Source: Oxalobacter paraformigenes (lineage in GTDB: Bacteria > Pseudomonadota > Gammaproteobacteria > Burkholderiales > Burkholderiaceae_D). Taken from it: a DNA stretch of 64,000 nt. The notes beneath the pieces were generated by a model, which had not been told where the DNA came from, ran no database searches, and saw nothing but the letters and a program-made list of their open reading frames with translations. Positions 8,327 to 18,700 of the stretch are shown piece after piece (within the stretch, counting starts at the first letter, position 1; each line of letters begins with the position of its first letter). The position numbers and the translations under genes were made by a program. The stretch covers positions 143,628-207,627 of the forward strand of contig NZ_KI392030.1 of assembly GCF_000158475.2 (NCBI RefSeq), read 5' to 3'.

Positions 8327-9574
8327 ATGAGTACATCTGCAAATACAGGGTTTGTGAAAAACGATGAGCCGGTAAACCGCCAGACTTTCGATGAAGTGAT
8401 GGTGCCTGTATTTGCGCCTGCCTCCTTTATTCCCGTCCGTGGTTCCGGGCTGGATTTATGGGATCAGGAAGGCCGCCATTATCTGGATTTGACCGGCGGT
8501 ATCGCGGTTTTGGGTCTGGGCCACACGCCCCGCGAAATCGTGGACGCGCTCGTGGAACAGGCCAACAATTTGTGGCATGTCAGCAATTATTTTACGAATG
8601 AGCCTGTCTTGAGGCTGGCCAGGGCTTTGACAGGCGCGACATTTGCCGAAAAGGTTTTTTTCTGCAACTCGGGCGGCGAAGCCAATGAAGCCGCTTTCAA
8701 ACTGGCAAGAAAGTGGGCCCACGACCGTTTCGGGGAGAAAAAGAACCGGATTGTTTCCTGTTTTCATGCTTTTCATGGACGCACCCTCTTTACCGTAACA
8801 GTCGGCGGACAATCGAAATATACAGAAGGGTTCGCGCCTTTGCCTCCGCAGATTGACCATATTCCGTTTAACGATATTGCCGCGGCGGAAGCGGCAATAG
8901 GAGATGACGTTTGTGCCGTGGTTGTCGAACCGATTCAGGGCGAAGGGGGCATTCTTCCGGCTGATCCGGAATATCTTGCAAGGCTGCGCCGTTTGTGCGA
9001 TGAAAAAAATGCCCTTCTTGTTTTCGACGAAATCCAGTGCGGAATGGGACGGACTGGCAAACTGTTCGCCTATATGGACTATGATGTGGTTCCCGATATC
9101 ATGACATCGGCAAAGGCGCTTGGAAATGGCTTTCCGATCGCGGCGATGTTGACGACCACCGAAATTGCCAACTCTTTTTCGGTCGGTTCCCACGGTACGA
9201 CATATGGGGGCAATCCTCTGGCCGCGGCCGTTGCCTGCAAGGTTTTCGAGACGATCAACCATCCGGATTTTCTGGCCCGTGTAGTCGATGCGGGCAAAAA
9301 ACTCAGAGCCAGCCTCGAATCGGTCGTCAGGGATTATCCCGATGTTTTTTCACAGGTAAGAGGAAAAGGCCTGATGCTGGGGCTGGTCATGTCGGAAAAA
9401 TATCATGGGAAAGCCGCGGAAATTACGGCAGAAGCCGGAAAACAGGGCCTGCTGTTATTGCTGGCCGGTTATGACGTCATTCGCTTCGTTCCCGCGCTCA
9501 TCGTGTCCGATGAGCACATCAGGCAGGGCGAAAAGCTGTTGAGACAATCCATTAACGCCTGGCTGAAAAAGTGA
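8327..9574 (+). CDS. argD: Acetylornithine / succinyldiaminopimelate-type aminotransferase
   Basis: A class III PLP aminotransferase of 415 residues. Motifs in order are YLDLTGGIAVLGLGHTP, FFCNSGGEANEAAFKLAR (phosphate binding), FHGRT, VVVEPIQGEGGI, LLVFDEIQCGMGRTGKLFAY and MTSAKALGNGFPIAAML, whose Lys should bind PLP. Such enzymes interconvert N-acetylglutamate semialdehyde and N-acetylornithine in arginine synthesis, and often also serve lysine synthesis. No other arg gene is adjacent, so ArgD versus a related omega-aminotransferase is not settled by context. The ATG at 8327 is preceded by GGTAGGGTGATTGGGA. Confidence 0.85.
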   Translation: MSTSANTGFVKNDEPVNRQTFDEVMVPVFAPASFIPVRGSGLDLWDQEGRHYLDLTGGIAVLGLGHTPREIVDALVEQANNLWHVSNYFTNEPVLRLARALTGATFAEKVFFCNSGGEANEAAFKLARKWAHDRFGEKKNRIVSCFHAFHGRTLFTVTVGGQSKYTEGFAPLPPQIDHIPFNDIAAAEAAIGDDVCAVVVEPIQGEGGILPADPEYLARLRRLCDEKNALLVFDEIQCGMGRTGKLFAYMDYDVVPDIMTSAKALGNGFPIAAMLTTTEIANSFSVGSHGTTYGGNPLAAAVACKVFETINHPDFLARVVDAGKKLRASLESVVRDYPDVFSQVRGKGLMLGLVMSEKYHGKAAEITAEAGKQGLLLLLAGYDVIRFVPALIVSDEHIRQGEKLLRQSINAWLKK

Positions 9575-9591
9575 TTTTTTCATTCACGTCA

Positions 9592-9633
9592 TTTGAAAAA
9601 GCCCGAAGTCGCAAGATTCCGGGCTTTTTCAAA
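9592..9633. terminator. Bidirectional terminator, argD / HTH gene
   Basis: A 14-bp stem (TTTGAAAAAGCCCG 9592-9605 with CGGGCTTTTTCAAA 9620-9633) carries T on one side and A on the other. It lies between two converging genes and can serve both. Confidence 0.85.
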
Positions 9634-9668
9634 TACGCCAAAGACCACGCGGCCGATCATGAAACGGC

Positions 9669-10007
9669 TCAGGCGTTTTCCTTTTCAACGGCTTTTTGAG
9701 GCTTGAACTGTTTGTCGCTGATGCGGAACTTGGCCCGGCGATCGCCCATCAGGCGCCGCAATTCCTTGATGCTCAAATCACTGACTTCATGCATACGAAT
9801 CAATAACGACGCCCCCACCGGCAGGCGGCGGTGTCTGATTTTGCTAATGACGGGAGGGGCGACTTCCAGGGCACGTGATAAAGCGGCATCGTTTTTCAGA
9901 TTCAAATGCTGAATTAATGTATCGAGAAGACGGTTCGGGTCATATACGCGATCTTCAAGTCGCTCTTCTGTCGCAGAATTCACCGGGCTTTTGGCTTTGT
10001 TCGTCAT
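9669..10007 (-). CDS. Small helix-turn-helix DNA-binding protein
   Basis: A 112-residue protein. Residues ~35-65 (LNLKNDAALSRALEVAPPVISKIRHRRLPVG) read as a Cro/cI-type helix-turn-helix: the helix containing DAALSRALEV, a turn, then a recognition helix starting PPVISKIRHR. The following ASLLIRMHEVSDLSIKELRRLMG forms the rest of the domain, and the tail RAKFRISDKQFKP is basic. Closely similar proteins occur in other Oxalobacteraceae as conserved hypotheticals (family recollection, not searched). No ligand-binding domain is present. The target is unknown; the gene stands alone between argD and mltB. Confidence 0.8.
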   Translation of the reverse strand: MTNKAKSPVNSATEERLEDRVYDPNRLLDTLIQHLNLKNDAALSRALEVAPPVISKIRHRRLPVGASLLIRMHEVSDLSIKELRRLMGDRRAKFRISDKQFKPQKAVEKENA

Positions 10008-10104
10008 TTTTCAAAGATCCTGTTTATAAAAATTCACCTGTCTTTGTTGTTTAAAGGCATGTTACCTGAAAATGGTCGATAAGGCGTATTTTAAACGTGA
10101 ATGG

Positions 10105-10242
10105 CTAAAGGATATACCGCAAGAATTCCACAGGACGCCTGCGCCTGTTGACGATATTTTTCCTGTCTTGTTCGTCCAGACCGGTTTGCAGTTTCAGCAT
10201 CTTCAGAAAATCACGTTTATTATGCGTCAGACTGAAATACAT
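10105..10242 (-). CDS. Possible 45-residue small protein
   Basis: An ATG at 10242 opens a 45-codon frame ending at TAG (10105-10107). The product is highly charged: MYFSLTHNKRDFLKML, then QTGLDEQDRKNIVNRRRRP. Codon choice looks like that of neighbouring genes, with few rare codons. There is no convincing ribosome site. It lies in the 314-base gap between the HTH gene and mltB, 97 bases upstream of the HTH gene on the same strand. It could be a small basic protein, a leader peptide or a chance frame. Confidence 0.25.
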   Translation of the reverse strand: MYFSLTHNKRDFLKMLKLQTGLDEQDRKNIVNRRRRPVEFLRYIL

Positions 10243-10321
10243 ACTAACCTGAATAGTTTAACAATTATACATAAAATGAAATAAACGCAAAATGCACGCG
10301 GCAACCTAAAAAACGGTTTTT

Positions 10322-11443
10322 TTAGGGGTTTATGGCAGCCTGTATTTCCTTATGAATTTCCCGGCCCAATAAAACAACCGACATGGCATAGAAATAGCTT
10401 CGGTTATAGTGCGTGATGGCAAAGAAATTGTCCGTGCCGATCCAGTACTCGTCGGGCAGGGATTCATTAGGCAGGTCTATCAGGCCGAAACGCAGGCCGT
10501 TTTCAGTGGCGAGGTCGGAAATGATGCATTGTCTGTTCAACTGGCCGATCGTAAAAGTTGCCCTAAGGCCCTGATTGAAAAGCGTTTCCGGTATGGCGCA
10601 GTCAAAGGCTGCCCTGACAGGAAAAGCGATGGGCATCTTTTCTTTCCATCCATGTTGCAAGAGGAAATTGGCAACACTGCCTATCGCATCGATGGCCGAA
10701 TTTTCCAGATCGATTTTCCCGTCACCGTCGAAATCGACAGCGTATTGACGGATACTGCCAGGCATGAATTGGGGAAATCCGATAGCGCCTGCGTAAGACC
10801 CATGCCAACTCATGGGATCGGAGCCGGTTTCGTGGGCGAGCAGCAAAAGGTTTTCCAGTTCCTGGCGGAAAAAAGCTTTTCTGGCAGTCTGGTTTGCAGC
10901 CTCGGGATAGTCGAAAGCCAGCGTTGCGAGAGTGTCCAGTGTACGGAAATGGCCGGTATTTCTGCCATAAACCGATTCAATGCCGAGAATGCCGACAATA
11001 ATGTGTGGCGGGACGCCGAATTGCTTTTCCGCCAGTTCCAGCGATTTTTCGTATTGCCTCCAGAACCGGATACCGGTCGCTATTCTTGCCGGTTCGATCA
11101 TTTTCCGGCGATACGCCTGCCAGTTCCGGTTTTTTTTCCCTGCCGGCGTCATCAGGCGAATCGCTGTCGAATTGATTTCGACCTGATCGAAAAGGCAAGT
11201 TAAGCGGGTTTTGTCAAAACGGTATTTTTCGGAAAATTCGTTGATGAACTGTTTGGCGTTTTCCGAAAAAGAAAGCGATTTGTCCGGGGCATTCCCATTG
11301 TCTGTCTCCGGCAGGGAAAGCGGACAGGAACAAGCCGGAGCCTTGCTGTCGGCCCCGGCCGTTTCTCCGGCACAGACAAGCGGAAAAAGAAACACAAGGA
11401 AAAAGAATAGTCCGGCTGTTTTGATTCTGAAGATGATCGGCAT
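10322..11443 (-). CDS. mltB: Lytic murein transglycosylase (MltB family)
   Basis: A periplasmic enzyme cleaving the MurNAc-GlcNAc bond of peptidoglycan with 1,6-anhydro product (GH103). The 373-residue protein has an N-terminal signal peptide (hydrophobic stretch AGLFFFLVFLFPLVCAG; the Cys near the cleavage site may be lipidated). The catalytic glutamate is in ILGIESVYGRNTG. Other family blocks are TLATLAFDYP, SYAGAIGFPQFMPGS and YAVDFDGDGKIDL, with GSVANFLLQHGW after them. The stop codon overlaps an A:T-rich hairpin (10305-10331) that may end transcription. No Tat or Rlp partner is adjacent. Confidence 0.93.
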   Translation of the reverse strand: MPIIFRIKTAGLFFFLVFLFPLVCAGETAGADSKAPACSCPLSLPETDNGNAPDKSLSFSENAKQFINEFSEKYRFDKTRLTCLFDQVEINSTAIRLMTPAGKKNRNWQAYRRKMIEPARIATGIRFWRQYEKSLELAEKQFGVPPHIIVGILGIESVYGRNTGHFRTLDTLATLAFDYPEAANQTARKAFFRQELENLLLLAHETGSDPMSWHGSYAGAIGFPQFMPGSIRQYAVDFDGDGKIDLENSAIDAIGSVANFLLQHGWKEKMPIAFPVRAAFDCAIPETLFNQGLRATFTIGQLNRQCIISDLATENGLRFGLIDLPNESLPDEYWIGTDNFFAITHYNRSYFYAMSVVLLGREIHKEIQAAINP

Positions 11444-11729
11444 AAACGGAACCTTTCAAGAACTTTTCCTTAAAAGCCAGCACCCAGTATAACAAGCCAT
11501 TGAAGCATGCCACACGAGGCGTGCAAAAAATAAGGCGCGGCACACCCGGCCATCATCCGGATACCGAAAAAAACAGGCCGGAAAGAAGGGATAAAAAGAC
11601 AGGTATCCGGCCAGCCTGTTTTATGTCCCGCCTGATCGGACGAATTCGTCATAAAAAGGCAAAATCTCTTGTTAAAAACGAACATGGAAACCGGGAAATG
11701 ATTCAGGGCCATACGCTGAACATGGCAAG

Positions 11730-11765
11730 CCTCCCCCGTCTTCAGGCAGGGCGTGAAACGTTTGC
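11730..11765 (-). mobile_element. Possible IS200/IS605-type right-end remnant
   Basis: On the minus strand the sequence CCCTGCCTGAAGACGGGGGA, and the residues it encodes (TPCLKTGEACHVQ in one frame), resemble the 3' end of IS605-type tnpB genes, where a hairpin overlaps a GIPCL-x-GED-like peptide. The clear tnpB remnant at 22 kb has the same arrangement in the same orientation. The hairpin here is imperfect and no tnpB body is readable upstream, so this is a weak call. Confidence 0.3.
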
Positions 11766-12445
11766 GCTCAAATGGCATGGACAGGGGAGGCGAGCGCGAC
11801 AGGACGCATTGCGCCTGGACGGACAAGACGCCCGGCCAGGCTGCCTTGCACGCGCCCAAAGGCAAACGCGCTTTGGTGGCGAGGCATACAGGCAGGAAAT
11901 AATCGCCCCTGTCAAACCGGCGACAGGCAGTTGAGCATCCGGCGTCAAAAAAGGCAGGGAATCAGGAGCGGTTTTTGTTTATCGTGCCACATCGCGGGCG
12001 CTACATCGCCGCGAGAGCGGCAACATGGAAAACATCAGGATAGCAGGCCATTGACCGGCATGACCGCACACCACCGCCGGTGGAGCCAGTGCGGCAGGCG
12101 ATCTGAAAGCCTGCCGCCAGCCGCCTCATGGCGTTTTTAGCCACGCTCCTGAAACCGGGCGACAGAAAGACGCCGGCAGATAAAAAGGGGAACGCTTCCG
12201 CTTTTTTCGCCCCCTCCGACAAAAAGCGGACCGGCATACCGGAACCGGAAACCGGCCCCTTTTTGAGGCCGGAGGACAAGTGCGGTGACATACTCGCCGC
12301 CATCGAAACAGTAACGCGCCGCATCAGCCCTGTCACCCGATAGGATCAGCCATCCCCCAAATCCATCCGGCAGGCCATCTGCCGGACGTCCGGTATGAAG
12401 AGGGCCTTTCAGCGCCTGTTGGGATTGCCCGGGCTTTTCATCTGC

Positions 12446-12516
12446 CGGAAAGAAGGAAAGAATATCGAAAAAAAGGAAAGAATAGCGGAAAGAAAGAATA
12501 GCGAAAAGAAGGAAAG
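12446..12516. repeat. Purine-rich degenerate tandem repeat
   Basis: About 70 bases consist almost only of A and G on the plus strand, with roughly three copies of a 17-19 base unit (GGAAAGAATATCGAAAA and variants with AGCG). It lies about 240 bases past the autotransporter stop codon, where the transcript would be pyrimidine-rich. A role is not evident. Confidence 0.6.
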
Positions 12517-12754
12517 GCGATCAAAACGCGACTGACCGAAACCCGCGGGATGGATGCGGAGTGCCCCGTCTTTGGCCGGGCGATACCGCAAAAAACCCTT
12601 TCCCGCCGTATCCCCCGCCTGACCGGACAAAGACGGACAGTGCGCGCTTTGCGCCCGCTCCGGATACGTCCCTGATCCGGAAAAAAGACACACACCGCCC
12701 CAAACCGCCCGGCGGGCGGCGTGAGAGGCGGGCGGGACGTTTTTCAGGCCGCCG

Positions 12755-15700
12755 TCAGAACCGCATCTGCCACTGGAGCTGTGCGCCGTGATCGGTGGCG
12801 GCCTCCCCGAAAGTGCCGTGATAACCCAGTTTCAGCGTCATGTCGCGAGCCGGGGCATATTCGACCCCGACCCCCACCAGCGCCGCGTTGCGATCCAGCT
12901 CCGTTCCCCGGATAACATATCTTCCGCTGCCCGGCAGGGACAGGGTCGATTCCGGATGGATGTTTCCGAAAGTATGCCGCCAGGAAATATCGGCCCAGGC
13001 CGCGCTGTTTTTCATGCCCAGTTCGCGGCGCACTTTCGTTCCCAGCGTGAAGAAACCGGCATGCTCCGTGGACGAGCGTCCCTTCAGAACCGTCGCCTCG
13101 CCTCCGCTTTCGCCCCGTTCGCCGAAAGCGTCCGTTTTCAGCCAGAGATAATCCAGTCCGGCATAGGGCGACACATCGGCCTTGTGCCCCCGGAAAGTGT
13201 GGCTGGCCCGGATGAACGCCTGCAACTGGTGCGCATGGTACGACGCCGTGTTTTTCGAGGCCAGACTGCCGACAGCCACCCGCCGTTCCGTATCGACATC
13301 CGTCAGGCTGTACCCTGCCCCGCCCTTCAGATCGACCGGCCCGATAGCGGAGCGCGCATACGCCAGCACATGAAAAGTATCGGTTTCCGCATCGGAGCGG
13401 CGGTTGCCGTCCGCCGACAGTTTCGCGTACTCATAGCCGGCGGCGAGGCCGAAGGCGTCCCGTCCGTTATCGTACAGGTCGATACCGGCCAGGAACCCCC
13501 ATCCGTGATTATCCAGACGCGACGCATTCCCGTCCGCCTTCAGGTGTCCGTCATGGCCCCATGTATCCACCCAGAGCAGGCGGGAAACATCGGCCGGTTC
13601 CGGCGCCGCGGCATGTTCCCCGGACTGCTGCCAGTGCAGGGAACCGTCCCGGTCGAGACGGGAGAGCACCGCCTGGCGGGCATGGAACGAATTGGCAAGC
13701 AGGGCGCTTTTCAGCGAACCGTGAATCTCGCCGGAAAGATTGTCGTAGGCGTCGCGCGCCTGTCCGGCCTCCATGCTGAGGATTTGTCCGTACAGGGCAT
13801 TGCCCGCGCCCGAACCGTCGATCGCCGCGGCCGTGCCGCGCTGGTTGAACGTTCGGGCCACGTCGGCAAAAGCGGCGGTCTTGTTAAAGGTTAGGATGAT
13901 GTTCGTCGGGTTGTAGGTGACATCCGGCGTCAGAAACGCCATCGGGGTGTCGGTATTCAGCGCAAATTCGCCTTGTCTGCTACCTGTCCACGTAAGGATG
14001 GCATACTCCTGATCCGCCTTCCAGATGCCGGCGCCGGCGTTCATGGTCAGTCTGGCGCCGGCATCCAGTATCGCGTCTGTCGCTGAAATACGATCCACCG
14101 ACCCGTCCGCGTAGCCGCTGACGGCATAAGTGCCGCCGGAAGCGATATGCAGCGACCCAACGGTCAGCTGCGCGTTTCCGATGGCGCCGCCACTTTCTAC
14201 CGTCACATCCCCGGCGGAACCGTAACCGCCCAGCAGGCCGCCTTTCACCGTCACATCCCCGACCGAGGCGCTGGCTGAATCGCGATCCCCGATCATCAGG
14301 CGGCCGTTAGAAAGCGTCGTCCCGCCCGTATAGGCATGGGCGCCGTTCAGTATCAGGGTGCCGGCGCCGTCCTTTTCCAGCGACCCGGTGCCGGTGATGG
14401 CATGGTCGAGCGTATAATCCGCCGTCTGTGTGAACCGGAATATACCGTCGTTGGTCAGGGAAGAGCCGCCTTGTATGACAGGATGGCCCGCGAATGTCGT
14501 CGTGCCGGAAAATACCGCATCGCCGGTGATGAGCGTGCCGCCCATAAACGTCGTATCGGCCAGCGTGCCGCCTTCCGCCTTCAGTATTCCCCGATCGCTG
14601 ACGGTCGTCTTGCTGGCCATGCCTCCGGTGACGACATGCTGGATACCGCCGGCAAGCTGCGTGTCGTGTGCCGTACCGCTGACGGTCTGGGTTCCGGCAT
14701 AAAGAACGGTTCCGCTGGCCGTTCCCCCGGTCTGTATGGCCTGTTCGCCACCCCACAGGGTGGTGTCGCCGGCCCTCCCGCCATCCTGAATGGTCTGCGT
14801 GCCGCCAAAGACAATCGCCCCTCCAGCGACAGCGCCGCTTTCCACCCGCTGTTCACCACCAAACAGGAGCGTGCCGACTGCCGACCCGCCTGTCGGGCCG
14901 GCGCCCGCTGATCCGACCGTCTGGACGCCATCGAAAACAGACGTTCCGCTGACCACCCCTCCCTGGCTGATATGCTGCGAACCTCCGGAAAGCGTCGTGT
15001 TCGAGACATTGGCGCCACTGTATACGTGTTGCATCCCGCCGGTATGGACGACCGTCGAACCGGAGAGGATCGCGCCGGCATGAACATACTGCACGCCGCC
15101 GCGGTTGATGGTGGTGTCCTGTGCCGTGCCGTCTACGTACTGCACGCCGCCGTTGTGGATGGTCGTGTCCTGCGCCGTGCCGCCATCCTCTACATATTGG
15201 GTGCCGTCGTTGATGGTGGTGCCGGTGGCCGTGCCACTGACATGTTGGGTTCCGTCTGTGATGACCGTACCGGCAGCCGTCCCGCCGGCTGAAATGTCCT
15301 GCATGCCGCCGCCGGAAAGGGTGGTGTCGCTGGCCAGTCCGCCGGCAGCGACACGTTGCGACCCGCCCTGGACAAGCGTGCCGGTGGCTGTCCCGTAAAC
15401 GTCCTGAGAGGCATGGCTCGTCGTGAGCGAGGTCCGATCCGCAGACCCGCCCTGCGAAACGGTTTGCCTGCCTGTCACGATTTCGGTCTGGCTGGCTTTT
15501 CCGCCCGCGAAAACGGTTTGCGACCCGGGATCGTCAGTTATGCCACCGCTGATGACGGTATGGATCGCTTCTCCGTAAACCTGTTGATCACCCCCGGAAA
15601 GCACGATACCCGAGACACGGGCGCCATCCAGCACGTTTTGCTTCCCGCCGGTACTGACGACTGTCGAACCGGTGAGGATCGCGCCGGCATGAACATTCTG

Positions 15701-18700
15701 CACGCCGTCTCCCTTGACGGTGGTGTCTTTCGCCGTGCCGCCATGTGATACGTTCTGGGTACCCCCGGCGGAGATGGTGGTGCTTATGGCCGTGCCCCCG
15801 AAGGAAATGTCCTGTGTGCCTCCTGACAGCTCGGCACGGCTCGCCAGGCCACCGCTAAAGACCGTTTGTTTCCCGGCACGGAAGTAAGTCCGGTCAGCGC
15901 TACCGTAAACGTTCTGCACCGCGTTATCAAGCTCGAGATAGGTCAAAAGCGAGGAACCGCCCTGCAAAACGGTTTGTGTGCCATCGAAGATCGTTGTATT
16001 GCTGGTTACCCCGCCGCGGGAAACGATTTGGCCGCCACTGGAAATATGTATATTCTCGGCCTTGCCGCCATCCTGCACGTACTGGGTGCCGCCGTGAATG
16101 TTAAAACTATATAGGCTCGCGCCGCTCATAATCTTCTGGATACCGCCTTCATTGAGGTAGGTGCTCATGCCCAGTGATGCTCCCTGATATATGTTCTGGG
16201 TGCCCCCGTTTGCTATGGTCACATCCCAGATAGAGCCGGAAACATCCTGCACGCCTGTCCCCGTGACGGTCACGTGGCTGACCTGAGCGCCGTTGTCAAT
16301 GATTTGCTGGCCATCCGAGACAGTCATATCCGACGCTGAGCCGCCTGCGAAAATACGCTGCGAGCCTCCGGAAAACACGGTGTTCGCGCCCGTGACATGG
16401 GCGCCATTGAGCACGTTTTGCATCCCGCCGCTCTGGACGACTGTCGAACCGGAGAGGATCGCGCCGGCATGAACATTCTGGACGCCGCTGCCACTGATCG
16501 TGGTATCGTGTGCGGTGCCTCCACTTGACACGTCCTGCACCCCCCCACGGATAGCGGTGCCGCTGGCATAGCCTCCACTTTGCACGTCCTGAACGCCGCC
16601 GTACAGGGTGGTACCCGCAGCCGACCCTCCGGAGTGTCCGCCACTGGTGGCGCGGATGACCTGTGAACCGCTGTGGATGGTGGCGCCGGAGGCTGTCGCG
16701 CCGGCATTAATGTCCTGAACGCCGCCGGAAAGGACGACGTGGTTGGCTGTCCCGCCAGCATAAATGATTTGCGTGCCGCTGTGATATATCGTGCCACCTT
16801 CGGCAATAGCGCCATTCTCCACGAACTGACGCCCGGCTGAGAAGATTGCCGTGTCATAGACCGTCGCGTTCTCATATACGTTCTGTGTCCCTCCCTCGAC
16901 GACCGTACCGCTGACATACGTGCCCGCAAAGACATGTTGTACAGCGCCACCGGAAAGATGCGTGTCAATGGCCGATCCGCCGACGGCGATGTTCTGGGTA
17001 CCGGCACTTCCCACATGCGTGCTGATGGCTTTCCCGCCGGCTTCGATGTTCTGGGAACCGTTGTCAAGTTGGGCGCCACTTACCACGCCACCGTTTTGGA
17101 TGGACTGCGTTCCGCCTGAAAACACGGTACTGATGGCAGTTCCCCCGTTGGAGACAACCTGCGTGCCACCGAGAGAGATAACGGTATTCGTGGCGCTTCC
17201 CTGTCCTCCCACCACCTGGCTGCCGCCATCCTTCAGGTGGGTCTGGTCAGCGATGCCATGATTGATGACTTCCTGCACATTGCCACTCCCGGCGACTGTG
17301 GTACTCGTGGCAAGGCCCCCGTCCCGGATGGTTTGTTTTCCGCTGTTGATCGTGGCGTTGCTGGCATGCCCGCTTGCGCCGATTGTCTGGCTGCCTCCAC
17401 GGTTGATTTCGGTACCGATGGCCGTACCACCGGAAGAAACCTGCTGTAAACCGCCCTCTATTCGGGTATTCTCGGCGGTGCCGCCTGTCAGTATGGTCTG
17501 TCTGCCATCTTGGTTGATCGTGGTGTCGATGGCACTTCCGTTTAAGAGTTGCGATCCGCTGCTGATCGTGGTGCCGGTAGCCGTGCCACCGGCAGAAACC
17601 CACTGTGTACCCGCACTTATCGTGGTGTGGTCGGCCTCGCCGCCCTTGAGTACAACCTGTTGGCCGCCGGAAATCGTGGTGCTGGTGGCCTTCCCTCCAT
17701 CACTCACGCGCTGGATACCGCTAGTGCCGCCGCCGCTGGTGATAAGCGTGCCGATTGCTTCACCTCCAAAAGAGATATGCTGCTGGCCGCGGGAGATCGT
17801 GGTGCTGTTGGCCTCGCCGCCATCAAGCACATGCTGGGCGCCGCCAAGGAGAGTGGCATGGCTTGTCTTCCCTCCATCGGACACAAACTGCTGGCCGCCC
17901 CCGCTGATGGTCGTGCCGGAGACCTCGCCGCCATCAAGCACATGCTGGCTTCCATTGGCGAGGATCGTGTCATCTATGGAAGAACCGCTATTGTACACAA
18001 ACTGCTGGCCGCCCCCGCTGATGGTGGTGGAAGTGGCACTTCCTCCGGAACTGACATGTTGCTCGCCGCCACTCGATATCATGGTATTTGTGGCATCACC
18101 GGTATTGACGACAATCTGTTTCCCGCCGCGGCTGATGCGCGTGTTGTCGGCATAGCCCCCGGAAACGTTCTGGACGCCGTCCTGTCGGATCGTTGTTTCG
18201 GATGCCGTACCCCATGATACATTCTGCGTGCCGCCGCTCGAGATGATGGCGCCGATTGTCTCCGCATTGGTACCATCGACGGTCAGGACGCCGCCGTTAT
18301 TCACGACCGTACCGCTCGCCTTGCCGCCGTCGGAGACAAGCTGCTCGCCGCCGCTCGAGATGATGGCGTTGATTGTCTCACCGCCGTTATTGACGGTCAG
18401 GACGCCGTATTCGTTCACGACCGTACCGCTCGCCGTGCCGCCGTCTTCGACATTCTGGTAGGCCTGCACATCGCTGGTGCCATCAAGCCTCGTTTCGTTC
18501 GCCCGACCACCACTGGACACGACCTGTGTGCCACCCTCGACTTTCGTGCCGCTCGTCACGCCGCCCATGGAAACATGCTGCTCGCCTCTCAGGCCGAGTA
18601 TGACGCCGGATACTTCCGCCTGCTTGATTACCGCGCTGCCATCTTCAGAGAGATCGCCCATCACGTTCTGGCGACCGCCATCATGGATGCGGGTGGAACC

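Larger units (their letters stand above)
11444..12754. other. Gene-poor stretch downstream of the autotransporter
   Basis: In 1.3 kb no convincing gene is seen. Overlapping short frames exist on both strands, but none shows a family motif or a ribosome site. The stretch holds a possible IS200/IS605 right-end motif (11730-11765) and a purine-rich tandem repeat (12446-12516). Base composition is GC-rich, like the adjacent autotransporter gene. It is best read as decayed accessory DNA. Confidence 0.6.

Noticed and set aside
10072-10284. 70-codon plus-strand frame between the HTH gene and mltB
   Set aside because: No ribosome site or motif; the small minus-strand frame in the same place has better coding character.
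12788-13894. 368-codon plus-strand frame opposite the autotransporter barrel
   Set aside because: Antisense shadow in a GC-rich gene; no ribosome site, no recognisable domain.
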